In this document: one piece after another, positions 24,751 through 32,146 of the stretch
How the letters are laid out: every line of letters starts with the position of its first letter
Position numbering within the stretch: the first letter of the stretch is position 1
Source: Miltoncostaea oceani
GTDB lineage: Bacteria; Actinomycetota; Thermoleophilia; Miltoncostaeales; Miltoncostaeaceae
Assembly (NCBI RefSeq): GCF_018141545.1
Contig: NZ_CP064356.1
Location: forward strand, 2,741,001-2,805,000
Direction of reading: 5' to 3'
DNA length: 64,000 bases
Made by a program: the position numbers and the translations under genes
The notes under the pieces: model-generated
Told to the model about the DNA's origin: nothing
What the model saw: the letters and a program-made list of their open reading frames with translations, nothing else
The model's database searches: none

Positions 24751-25581
24751 CTAGCGGAGGAGCGAGAGGACGCTCTGCGGGGCCTGGTTGGCCTGCGCGA
24801 GCATCGCCGTGCCCGACTGCTGGAGGATCTGGTTCTTGGTGAACTTGATCATCTCCTGCGCCATGTCGGCGTCACGGATGCGGGACTCGGCGGCCTGGAG
24901 GTTCTCCGAGGTCATGCCGAGGCGGTTGATGGTGTGCTCCAGGCGGTTCTGGATGGCGCCCAGGTTCGCCCGGCTGGTGGTGACGGTGCTGATCGCGGCG
25001 TCCAGCGAGGCGATGGCCGCGCTGGCCGACGCCGCCGAGGAGACGGCGATGCCGGAGATGCCGAGGTCGGAGGCCGAGACGGTGCCGATGGTGAAGGCGA
25101 TGCTCTGCGACGCGTTGGCGCCGACCTGCAGGGTGACGGCCGACGCGGCGGTCGCGACGGACCCGGCCAGGATCTTCAGGCCGTTGAACTCCGTGTCCGT
25201 GCCGGTCTTGCCGATCTCGGTCAGGACCTGCTGGACCTCGGTGTCGAGGTTCTTGCGCTGGGCGTCGGTCAGCGTGCCGTTGGAGGCCTGGACCGCCAGG
25301 TCACGGACGCGCTGCAGCATGTCACCGACGTTGCCCAGGGCACCGTCCGCGACCTGCACCATCGAGACGCCGTCCTGCGCGTTGCGGGAGGCGACGTTCA
25401 TGCCGCGGATCTGGGAGCGCATGCCCTCAGAGACGGCGAGGCCGGCGGCGTCATCGGCCGCGCGGTTGATGCGGAGACCGCTCGACAGCCGCTCCATGGA
25501 CTTCGAGAGCTGCGTGCCGGTGTTGCTGAGGACGCGGTGCGCGTTCTGCGCCTCGACGTTGTTGTAGACGCTCAGACCCAT
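24751..25581 (-). CDS. fliC: Flagellin 1
   Basis: A 276-residue short flagellin. The conserved D0/D1 N-terminus (NNVEAQNAHRVLSNT, MERLSSGLRINRAADDAAGL) and C-terminus (ENLQAAESRIRDADMAQEM, NQILQQSGTAMLAQANQAPQ) are intact, and the central variable domain is small and Ala/Ser-rich, with many possible O-glycosylation sites. The ribosome binding site AAGGAGG (25587-25593) is near perfect and contains AGGA/AAGGA, the CsrA-binding type of sequence; csrA lies just upstream. A sigma-28-like promoter with an exact GCCGATAA -10 lies about 115-140 bp upstream. Confidence 0.98.
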   Translation of the reverse strand: MGLSVYNNVEAQNAHRVLSNTGTQLSKSMERLSSGLRINRAADDAAGLAVSEGMRSQIRGMNVASRNAQDGVSMVQVADGALGNVGDMLQRVRDLAVQASNGTLTDAQRKNLDTEVQQVLTEIGKTGTDTEFNGLKILAGSVATAASAVTLQVGANASQSIAFTIGTVSASDLGISGIAVSSAASASAAIASLDAAISTVTTSRANLGAIQNRLEHTINRLGMTSENLQAAESRIRDADMAQEMIKFTKNQILQQSGTAMLAQANQAPQSVLSLLR

Positions 25582-25694
25582 GATTCCTCCTTGAATCCAG
25601 GTCGATCAGGACACTGCCGTCGTCCGACCCGCATCCGTGCGGGGTGTTCGGCGCGACGCCGCGAGGACCATCCGGGTCAACGCGTTCAGAGGGG

Positions 25695-25721
25695 TTATCG
25701 GCGGGGCCCGGCGGAGCTTGA
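25695..25721 (-). promoter_or_regulatory. Sigma-28 promoter for flagellin 1
   Basis: Minus strand: CTCAAG with core TCAA at 25718-25721, a 15-bp spacer, then GCCGATAA at 25695-25702, which is the exact sigma-28 -10 consensus. The predicted leader is about 105 nt, long enough for CsrA control at the ribosome binding site. Confidence 0.88.
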
Positions 25722-25745
25722 GCCCCGGATGGACGATTCACCCAC

Positions 25746-25764
25746 ACCGGCCCGGGAGGCCGGT
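25746..25764 (-). terminator. Hairpin directly after csrA
   Basis: ACCGGCC-CGGGA-GGCCGGT forms a 7-bp stem 3 bp beyond the csrA stop on the minus strand. It probably separates csrA from the flagellin promoter downstream. Confidence 0.6.
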
Positions 25765-25767
25765 CGT

Positions 25768-26010
25768 TCAGCGGGTCTCGTCGCCCTCGCCCATCATCCC
25801 GAGCGCCTGATCGAGGGCGTCCTTGCTCGATTCGGCGGCCTCGAGGTTCTGCGCCTGGATCTCCAGGAACACCTCTTTGCGGAACACCGGGACGTCACGC
25901 GGCGCCTGGATGCCGAGCCGCACCTTCTCCCCCAGCACGGAGAGGACGGACACCTCGATCTCGTCGCCGATCATGATGCTCTGGTTCGCCTTGCGGGTGA
26001 GCACCAGCAT
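25768..26010 (-). CDS. csrA: Carbon storage regulator CsrA
   Basis: An 80-residue RNA-binding translational regulator. The N-terminus MLVLTRKANQSIMIGDEIEV is a textbook CsrA start; the critical Arg near residue 44 lies in VRLGIQAPRDVPVFRKEV. The last 25 residues (QALGMMGEGDETR end) are longer than E. coli CsrA, as in Gram-positives. CsrA blocks flagellin translation by covering the ribosome binding site, and FliW titrates CsrA; fliW is at 46608. It sits directly upstream of flagellin 1. Confidence 0.96.
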   Translation of the reverse strand: MLVLTRKANQSIMIGDEIEVSVLSVLGEKVRLGIQAPRDVPVFRKEVFLEIQAQNLEAAESSKDALDQALGMMGEGDETR

Positions 26011-26122
26011 TGGGGGAGGCCTCCTTGCGCGATGAATGCGGTTCCGATCGGGGGCACGCCCCGCGTGGGCGCTAGTATGTCCGGTCGGTTCGGAACGTGC
26101 CACAAACGGCCGGGGAGTTTGG

Positions 26123-26683
26123 ATGCTGTACGGAAGGCGCCTGGATCAGTCGCTCCAGCACGTGGACGGGTCGCGTTACGCGCTCGTGCACGCGGTGGCG
26201 AAGCGGGCACGCCAGATCACGCTCTGGCTGACCGCCGACCCGGCGGAGCTGCGCGCCGAGGCGGCGCCGCCGCCCGCGCCGGGCGAGCTCACGTCCCGTG
26301 ACCCGGTCGCGCTGGCCGAGGCCGAGATCCTCGACGGCGAGGTCAAGGTCCGCTGGGACCCGGACGGGCTCGACGAGGCCGCGCTGCTCGAGCTCGACGA
26401 GATCGAGACGGACCCGCTGCTGATCGAGGGCCTCGGCGACGACGACGAGGTCGGGATCGACGGCGAGGACGACGGCGTCGCGCTGACGCCGGCGCTCGCG
26501 CAGGTGCTCGAGGGCGACGCCGTCGAGGCGGACGACACCGAGGACGACGCCGACCCGGTCGAGGCCGTGGAGACCATCCGCACCGTCTCGGGCGTCGACG
26601 CCCCCGACGAGGTCGAGGAGATCTCGCTGGAGGACGTCGAGGAGCCCGACGACGACGATGACGAGGCCGAGACCGACCTCTAA
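26123..26683 (+). CDS. rpoZ: RNA polymerase omega-like subunit with long acidic C-terminal tail
   Basis: A 186-residue protein. The N-terminal third has the omega signature SRYALVHAVAKRARQI (residues about 17-32) and RDPVALAEAEILDGEVKVR (about 67-85), aligning with the second omega motif (xPxxIALxEIxxGKV). From about residue 95 it is dominated by Asp and Glu to the end (VEEPDDDDDEAETDL), roughly doubling the normal omega length. Omega helps fold the beta' subunit. The GGGGAG ribosome binding site and ATG at 26123 are clear. It stands divergent from csrA rather than next to gmk, its usual neighbour. Possible alternative: an omega-like accessory factor. Confidence 0.82.
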   Translation: MLYGRRLDQSLQHVDGSRYALVHAVAKRARQITLWLTADPAELRAEAAPPPAPGELTSRDPVALAEAEILDGEVKVRWDPDGLDEAALLELDEIETDPLLIEGLGDDDEVGIDGEDDGVALTPALAQVLEGDAVEADDTEDDADPVEAVETIRTVSGVDAPDEVEEISLEDVEEPDDDDDEAETDL

Positions 26684-26703
26684 AGCCGGCCGGTCGTGGG
26701 TGT

Positions 26704-26728
26704 GGCCGTCCCTCGCGCGGGGGCGGCC
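26704..26728 (+). terminator. Possible terminator after the omega-like gene
   Basis: GGCCGTCCC and GGGGCGGCC pair with one mismatch around a 7-base loop, 20 bp beyond the stop. GC-rich, without a T run. Confidence 0.45.
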
Positions 26729-26812
26729 GGCGGGATAGCGTTGGGGGCGCCGGCCACCGTCGGCGGCGCTCCCGGACGCCGTTCACCCGCACCCGCCCAC
26801 CGGGAGACGTCG

Positions 26813-27052
26813 ATGACCCATCCGCCCGCGTACGACCCCCTCGACACCGTCCGCTGGATGCTCGAGGAGGCCCGCGCCGAGCTGACGTCCGCGACCTACG
26901 TCACGGACGACGGCAGGACACGCAAGAAGACGAAGGCGCAGCGCAACGACGACCGGGTCCGCTTCGACACCCTCTGCGCCGTCCTGTGGAACGTCACGGG
27001 ACGCCCCGAGCCGCTCGAGGCGATCGCCGAGAGGGAGCTGCAGGCGGCCTGA
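26813..27052 (+). CDS. Small hypothetical protein
   Basis: A 79-residue charged soluble protein (LDTVRWMLEEARAELTSATY, then TRKKTKAQRNDDRVRFDTLC). A GGGAG ribosome binding site lies about 6 bases before ATG 26813, whereas the longer upstream reading is low-complexity. I do not recognise a family. Predicted helices at both ends flank a basic loop that could contact nucleic acid; this is only a guess. It follows the omega-like gene on the same strand with a possible terminator between. Confidence 0.6.
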   Translation: MTHPPAYDPLDTVRWMLEEARAELTSATYVTDDGRTRKKTKAQRNDDRVRFDTLCAVLWNVTGRPEPLEAIAERELQAA

Positions 27053-27076
27053 CGCCGGAGGGGCCCGGCGGGGGCG

Positions 27077-27406
27077 CTAGGCCCCCGCCAGGGTCCCCTT
27101 CGCCGGGTCCCCCGCGGGGTGCGGGCTGGTGACGAGGATCGTCATCGGCGCCGCCCACAGGTCGTGGCTCGACTCGCGGAACGCCCGGAGGTGCTCGGTG
27201 GCGAGGTGCTCGTCGAGGGCCTCCCGCGACGCCCACCGCTCGACCAGCACGATCTGGTCGGCGTCGGCGGCGGAGCGGTGCAACGCGTAGCTGATGCAGC
27301 CCGCCTCCGCGTGCGTCGGCACCGCCACCTCGCCGAAGGCGGCGAGCGCCGCGTCGCCCTGCCCCGGCTTGGCCTGGGCCACCACCAACACCACGACCTC
27401 CGACAT
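27077..27406 (-). CDS. Antibiotic biosynthesis monooxygenase (ABM) domain protein
   Basis: A 109-residue ferredoxin-like alpha+beta protein of the ABM/YgiN type. Characteristic features are VVVLVVAQAKPGQGDAALAA at the N-terminus, HAEAGCISYALHRS near residue 33, and VLVERWASREALDEHLATEH (about 53-72), where W and the H pair are conserved. Family members are small quinol or cofactor-free monooxygenases, or heme-degrading enzymes. A GGAGGAGG ribosome binding site precedes the ATG. No physiological role is evident from the neighbours. Confidence 0.88.
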   Translation of the reverse strand: MSEVVVLVVAQAKPGQGDAALAAFGEVAVPTHAEAGCISYALHRSAADADQIVLVERWASREALDEHLATEHLRAFRESSHDLWAAPMTILVTSPHPAGDPAKGTLAGA

Positions 27407-27710
27407 CCCCGTCCCCTCCTCCTTCGATCACCGGCCGGTCGCGAACGCTACCGTCGTCACAGCAGCCGGGCCAGCCGGGCATCCATGCAACGCGGCGGAT
27501 GGGCGTCGCCGAGTCGCCGCGGGTCATCGCGACCGTTTCGGACCCGCCCGGCGACGCCACCGGCGGGCGCCGCGTCCGGCCACCGGCGACCCGGGCATCT
27601 CATCGCCCCGGGGTCGCCCCCGCCCCCGCTCCGTCCCAGAATGGGAGCCACCAGAGGAACGGGTTTCCCGCCGTCGCCACGGGCGCCGGCCACGCACACG
27701 GAGGTGCGAC
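27407..27710. other. Intergenic region between ABM gene and chemoreceptor gene
   Basis: A 304-bp divergent intergenic region. It must hold promoters for both genes, but I see no convincing sigma-28 site, operator palindrome or repeat. Short GC-rich inverted repeats are present and unremarkable. Reading frames through it are low in coding character. Confidence 0.5.
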
Positions 27711-29141
27711 ATGAGGCTCCCATTCGGCTCACGTGACGACGCGGGCTCGACGCCCTGGCGGAGAAGCTGACGAGTCTCGACCGGGTCTGCCTGACGGATC
27801 TCGAGTCGGGCCTGACGGCGATGGCCGCCGGCGACTACACGGTGGCGGTGGAGCCGCACACCACGCCGATCGAAGCGGAGGCCCACGACCCGCGCGTCGC
27901 CGCCCTCGTCGAGGTCTTCAACACGATGCTGGGGCGGGCGCAGCGGGCGATCGAGGGGTACGACGCGATCCGCCGCGACCTGCGCGACGCCCTCGGCGAC
28001 CAGTCGAGCCTCGGCGCCCTCACCGACCGTCTCCGGAGCCTCGACGAGAACTGCCTCACCCGGCTCCGAGCCGGCCTGTCGGACCTCGCCGCGGGTGAGC
28101 TGACGACCGAGGTGGTCCCCGTGACGACGCCGATCACGAGCGCCGACGGCCTCCCCATCGGGTCCCTCGCGACGCGGTTCAACGGGATGCTCGACAAGGC
28201 CCAGGCCTCCATCGAGGGGTACGACGCGACGCGGCGGCAGATGCGCGACGGGGTCGGTGACCGCTCGTGCCTCGCCCCTGACGGAGCGGCTCCAGAGCCT
28301 CGACGGGAACTGCCTGACCAACCTCCGCGCCGGCCTCGGCGCCGTCGCCGGGGGCGACCTCACCCACGCCGTGACCCCCGTGACCACGCCGCTCGCGGCA
28401 TCCGGCGGGGGCTACCACGGCGCCCTCGGCGAGATCTTCAACGGCATGCTGGAGAAGGCGCAGGCCTCCATCGAGGGCTACGAGATGATGCGCGTCACCA
28501 CGGCGGAGATGATCGGCGAGATGTCGGAGACGTCGGCGACGCTGTCGGCCTCCGCCGGCCAGATGGCGACGGCGGCGGAGGAGAGCGGCCGGGCCGTCGG
28601 CGAGATCGCCGGCACCATCGAGAGCGTCGCCCGGGGCTCGTCGGACCAGGCGGGCTCGGCGCAGGCGGTGAGCAGCGCCGCCGAGGTCGCGGCCGAGGTG
28701 GTCGAGGCGCTCGGCCGCAAGAGCCAGGCGGTGGGCGACATCGTCGCGACGATCGGCGGGATCGCGTCGCAGACGAACCTGCTTGCGCTGAACGCCGCGA
28801 TCGAGGCGGCGCGGGCCGGCGAGCAGGGCCGCGGCTTCGCGGTCGTCGCGGAGGAGGTCCGCAAGCTGGCGGAGGGTTCGCAGGAGTCCGCGAGCTCGAT
28901 CAGCGAGATCATCGAGGACATCCAGGCGCAGACCGCCCGCGCCGTCGAGGCGATGGCCGCGGTCCAGCAGGACGTCTCGGCCGTCGCGTCGGTCGCGGAG
29001 GAGAACGCCGCGGCGGCGGAGCAGGTCTCGGCCTCGACCGAGGAGACGTCGGCGGCCACGGAGGAGGTCGCCGCCACCGCCGAGGAGATCGCCCGGGCCG
29101 CCGAGTCGCTCACGGCGATGGTCGCGCGCTTCACCGTCTGA
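27711..29141 (+). CDS. Soluble methyl-accepting chemotaxis protein, coding frame interrupted twice
   Basis: The gene starts at ATG 27711 with a GGAGG ribosome binding site, but the frame shifts near 27750 and again near 28275. Reading across gives three tandem HAMP-like repeats of about 90 residues (LTxLDxxCLTxLxxGL, then VxPxTTPI, then FNxMLxxAQxxIEGYD), followed by an intact MCP signalling domain (in frame from 28257) with the hairpin tip [20 protein letters not shown] and [18 protein letters not shown]. No transmembrane segment is present, so it would be a cytoplasmic chemoreceptor. Both shifts fall in GC-rich runs, so sequencing indels are as likely as a true pseudogene. Confidence 0.85.
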
Positions 29142-29160
29142 CCCCGGCGGCCGGATCGGC

Positions 29161-29193
29161 GGGACCCCGCGGCGCCACTCGTCGCGGGGTCCC
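29161..29193 (+). terminator. Terminator after the chemoreceptor gene
   Basis: GGGACCCCGCG and CGCGGGGTCCC form a perfect 11-bp stem with an 11-base loop, 20 bp past the stop. Together with the array that follows, it insulates this gene from the convergent ydcF-like gene. Confidence 0.75.
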
Positions 29194-29391
29194 TCGTGGT
29201 CGACGCGGCGGCGGGGCGGTCGGCGCGTCCACCGCTCGGTCGGCGCGACGCGGATGGGAGCCGCGTTCGAGCGACCGACGTCACGCCGGCCGGATCGACG
29301 GTGACGCCACATCGGCACACCCGTCGCCGAATCGTCACGTCCCCCGCTCGTCCCGCCCCGGCCAGGGCACCCCACCCGACCGCCTCCCGAC

Positions 29392-29741
29392 GGTCCACTT
29401 GGACCCGACGCCACACGGTCCACTTGGACCCGACCCCACGGTCCACTTGGACCCGACGCCACGGTCCACTTGGACGCGACCCCACGGTCCACTTGGACCC
29501 GACGCCATGGTCCACTTGGACCCGACGCCATGGTCCACTTGGACCCGACGCCATGGTCCACTTGGACCCGACGCCATGGTCCACTTGGACCCGACGCCAT
29601 GGTCCACTTGGACCCGACGCCATGGTCCACTTGGGACGATCATCCCCCGCGTGCGCTCCGGACGGATCCCCGGGATCACCGGTGCCGAGCGGGATCCGGG
29701 GCGAGGTCCAGATGGACCCACGCGCCTCGTCCGAATGGACC
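29392..29741. repeat. 23-bp palindromic repeat array, 11 regular units plus 2 outlying
   Basis: GGTCCACTTGGACC cores begin at 29392, 29417, 29440, 29463, 29486, 29509, 29532, 29555, 29578, 29601 and 29624. The step is 25 bp once, then exactly 23 bp nine times. The 9-bp spacer is CGACGCCAT in the right-hand units and CGACGCCAC or CGACCCCAC on the left. Two diverged cores, GGTCCAGATGGACC at 29705 and CGTCCGAATGGACC at 29728, are also 23 bp apart. The core is palindromic except for the central CT. The array lies between the 3' ends of two convergent genes. Because 23 is not a multiple of 3, reading frames through it are not real genes. Confidence 0.97.
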
Positions 29742-29781
29742 CCGACCGGGCGACGCCCCGACGGCACCGGCCCCGGAGCGG

Positions 29782-30276
29782 TCAGCGGACCCGTCGGGGA
29801 CGGCTCCCGAGGGCGGCCTGGGCGGGGGCGAGGGGCCAGATGAGGGCCTCGCGGACGAGGGCGCCGCGGGGGCGGGGCCCGGGGGCGGGGGCGACGGAGG
29901 CGGGGATGCCGGTCCCCCGCAGCGCCCACCGCACCATCGCCCGGGCCCGGGGGGCGTGCCAGCCGGACGTCACGATCACCACCTCGCAGGCGTCCTCGCG
30001 GCGGGCGAGCAGCGCGACGTGGGCGGCGTTGTGCGCCGTGTGGGTCGCCCCATCGTCGAGGAGGAGCCGCGCCGCCGCCCCCTGCCAGGCCCGGCGCATC
30101 AGCTCGGCCTCGCTCGGGGCGCCCGCCCGCGGCGCCCACCCCGACAGCACCACCACGTCGTCGCCGCGGGACAGCGACGCCGCGTGCACGACGCGGGCCT
30201 CGCACACCGGGTGGAGGTCCCCCCCACCCCCCGCCGAGTACCCGAGCACCGCCACGACCCGGGGGCCGTCGCTCAC
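29782..30276 (-). CDS. YdcF-like DUF218 domain protein
   Basis: A 164-residue DUF218 (ElyC/SanA/YdcF) family protein: VVAVLGYSAGGGGDLHPVCE at the N-terminus, VVVLSGWAP near residue 42, THTAHNAAHVALLARRE near 79, and VVIVTSGWHAPRARAMVRWA near 100-120, a pattern typical of the family's Rossmann-like fold. Family members act in envelope or sugar-lipid metabolism in some bacteria. The GTG start at 30274-30276 overlaps the stop of the DPM-like gene, so they form an operon. Confidence 0.85.
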   Translation of the reverse strand: MSDGPRVVAVLGYSAGGGGDLHPVCEARVVHAASLSRGDDVVVLSGWAPRAGAPSEAELMRRAWQGAAARLLLDDGATHTAHNAAHVALLARREDACEVVIVTSGWHAPRARAMVRWALRGTGIPASVAPAPGPRPRGALVREALIWPLAPAQAALGSRPRRVR

Positions 30277-30989
30277 GACCGGCGGCTCATCCAGCGGAAG
30301 AACAACAGGGTCCCCGTGACGGTGACGACGAGCTTCACGGCCTTCCCGCCACGCAGGCGCGACAGGCCGCTCGCCCGCTCGCGCATCTCCACGGGCACCT
30401 CCTCCACCCGCAGCCCCGCGCGGTGCAGCCGCAGGAGCGCCTCGACCTCGGGGGCGCCGCTGCGGTACGGCACCCCGAGCACCGGCATCGCCCGGTCGTT
30501 CACGGCCGCCATGCCGCTGCCGGGGTCGCGGAACGGCCGGCCGAGGCGCACGTGCATCGCCCGCTGCAGGATCCCGATCCCGAACCGCCGGGCCCTGCTC
30601 GGCACGTACCGGCCCGCCTCGTACCCGTCCGCGACCGCGAACCGCGACCCGATCGCCACGTCGCACGCGTCGTCGCGCACCAGCCGCAACAGACGGGCGA
30701 GCTCCGCGGCGGGGTGCTGACCGTCCGCGTCGACCCGCCCGCAGAACCGGTACCCCCGCTCGTGGGCCTCCCGGTAACCGGCGGCGATCCCCTCCCGCAG
30801 CCCCCGGTTCTCGCCGAACGACACGACGATCGCACCCGCCGCGGCCGCCACCTCCGCGGTCCCGTCCGTCGAGCCGTCGTCGATCACGAGCACATCGACG
30901 TCCGGCAGCTCCGCCCGCAGCTCGTCGAGGACGGCGGGCAGGTTGGCCTCCTCGTTCCAGGCCGGGATCACCACGACGGTGTCGGTCAC
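30273..30989 (-). CDS. Family 2 glycosyltransferase, polyprenol-phosphate sugar synthase-like
   Basis: A 238-residue GT2 of the dolichol-phosphate-mannose synthase type: VVVIPAWNEEANLPAVLDEL, VLVIDDGSTDGTAEVAAAAG, and GRVDADGQHPAAELARLL with the DxD metal site (about 85-90). The C-terminus is hydrophobic and basic (VVTVTGTLLFFRWMSRRS), consistent with membrane association. Such enzymes load a sugar onto a polyprenyl phosphate for extracytoplasmic glycan building. Paired with the DUF218 gene. The actual sugar is unknown. Confidence 0.88.
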   Translation of the reverse strand: MTDTVVVIPAWNEEANLPAVLDELRAELPDVDVLVIDDGSTDGTAEVAAAAGAIVVSFGENRGLREGIAAGYREAHERGYRFCGRVDADGQHPAAELARLLRLVRDDACDVAIGSRFAVADGYEAGRYVPSRARRFGIGILQRAMHVRLGRPFRDPGSGMAAVNDRAMPVLGVPYRSGAPEVEALLRLHRAGLRVEEVPVEMRERASGLSRLRGGKAVKLVVTVTGTLLFFRWMSRRS

Positions 30990-31038
30990 GCGCCGAGTCT
31001 GACACCTCCCCCCGCGCGGGCGCGACCCCGCCGGCGGG

Positions 31039-32034
31039 TCACAGCTCCGCCGGCAGGCCGAACGCCGGGAAGACGTCCGGGGCGAAGGTGTTGATCTCGG
31101 CGACCATGCCGCCCTCCACGCGGAGCACGTCGAGGGCCATCGGCCGGAACCGCGTGTCGCCGTGACGCCGCGAGTAGCACGCGACGGCGGGCTGCATGTT
31201 CGCCCACACCGCCATGCACCGCAGCTCGCCGATCTGCTCCGTGCCGAACCCGCCCTCCCGCCAGCACTCCACGATCGCCTCGCGCCCGTCGACCACCTCG
31301 GGCATCGAGAAGCGGGCGTCGTCGGTCATCATCGTCGCCAGGGTGCCGATGTCGTTCCGCTCGGTCGCCTCCATGAAGCGCCGCAGCATCTCCCTCTCCT
31401 CGGCGCTCGGCTCGACCGTCGGGGGACGGTCCGGCGCGTACTCCGGCAGGCGCTCCTGCAACGTCGCCCGCGCCCGCTGGAGCGAGCTGTTGACGGCGGC
31501 GACGCTCGCCTCCAGCGGCTCCGCCGCCTCCTTCGCCGACCAGCCGAGCACGTCGCGCAGGATCAGCACGGCCCGCTGGGCGGGCGGCAGGTACTGGATC
31601 GCGATGAGGAAGGCGAGCTCGATCGTCTCCTTCGTGACCACGACGGCCTCGGGCTCGTCCTCCGGTGGCGCGGCGGCCGCGAGCAGCCGGTCGGGGCACG
31701 GCTGCAGCCACGGCACCTCGGCCGGTGAGGCGGCGCCCTCCCCCTCCGGCATCCGCCGCTTCCGAGACGCGACCGCGTCGAGCGAGGCGTTCGTGGCGAT
31801 GCCGTAGAGCCACGCCCGGAACGTCGCCCGCCCCGCGTAGGTCTCGCGGCGGCGCCACGCGCGCAGGAACGTCTCCTGGACCGCGTCCTCGGCGTCCTCC
31901 AGCGAGCCGAGCATGCGGTAGCAGTGCACCTGCAGCTCGCCGCGGTGGCGCTCCACCAGGCGGCCGAACGCCGCCTCGTCCCCACCGACCGCGGCCGCCA
32001 CCGTCCCGTCGTCCACCGTCCGCGACGTGCTCAT
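31039..32034 (-). CDS. ECF sigma factor with C-terminal SnoaL-like domain
   Basis: A 331-residue extracytoplasmic-function sigma factor. Region 2 (about 23-90) includes CYRMLGSLEDAEDAVQETFL, and region 4 (about 150-200) includes LPPAQRAVLILRDVLGWSAK. After residue 215 follows a SnoaL-like alpha+beta cone domain (RRFMEATERNDIGTLATMMT onward) that in related sigma factors controls activity in place of an anti-sigma factor. A GGGGAGG ribosome binding site precedes the ATG. No anti-sigma gene is adjacent, in keeping with this class. Confidence 0.92.
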   Translation of the reverse strand: MSTSRTVDDGTVAAAVGGDEAAFGRLVERHRGELQVHCYRMLGSLEDAEDAVQETFLRAWRRRETYAGRATFRAWLYGIATNASLDAVASRKRRMPEGEGAASPAEVPWLQPCPDRLLAAAAPPEDEPEAVVVTKETIELAFLIAIQYLPPAQRAVLILRDVLGWSAKEAAEPLEASVAAVNSSLQRARATLQERLPEYAPDRPPTVEPSAEEREMLRRFMEATERNDIGTLATMMTDDARFSMPEVVDGREAIVECWREGGFGTEQIGELRCMAVWANMQPAVACYSRRHGDTRFRPMALDVLRVEGGMVAEINTFAPDVFPAFGLPAEL

Positions 32035-32146
32035 CGCGCGCCTCCCCGTCCGCGCCGCGGGTCCGTCCCGCGGCTTGCACGACTATGACGACGGGGACCG
32101 CGGGAACTCATCGCGCCGGGCCCCGCGGCACCGGCGCCGAGGGGGA

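Noticed and set aside
29392-29741. Possible CRISPR array
   Set aside because: Units are 23 bp with only 9-bp, nearly constant spacers; there are no unique spacers and no cas genes nearby.
29196-29843. Open reading frames through the repeat array, with repeated WTRRHGPLG-type peptides
   Set aside because: They arise from the repeat in all frames and both strands; 23-bp units shift frame each step and no ribosome binding site or family match is present.
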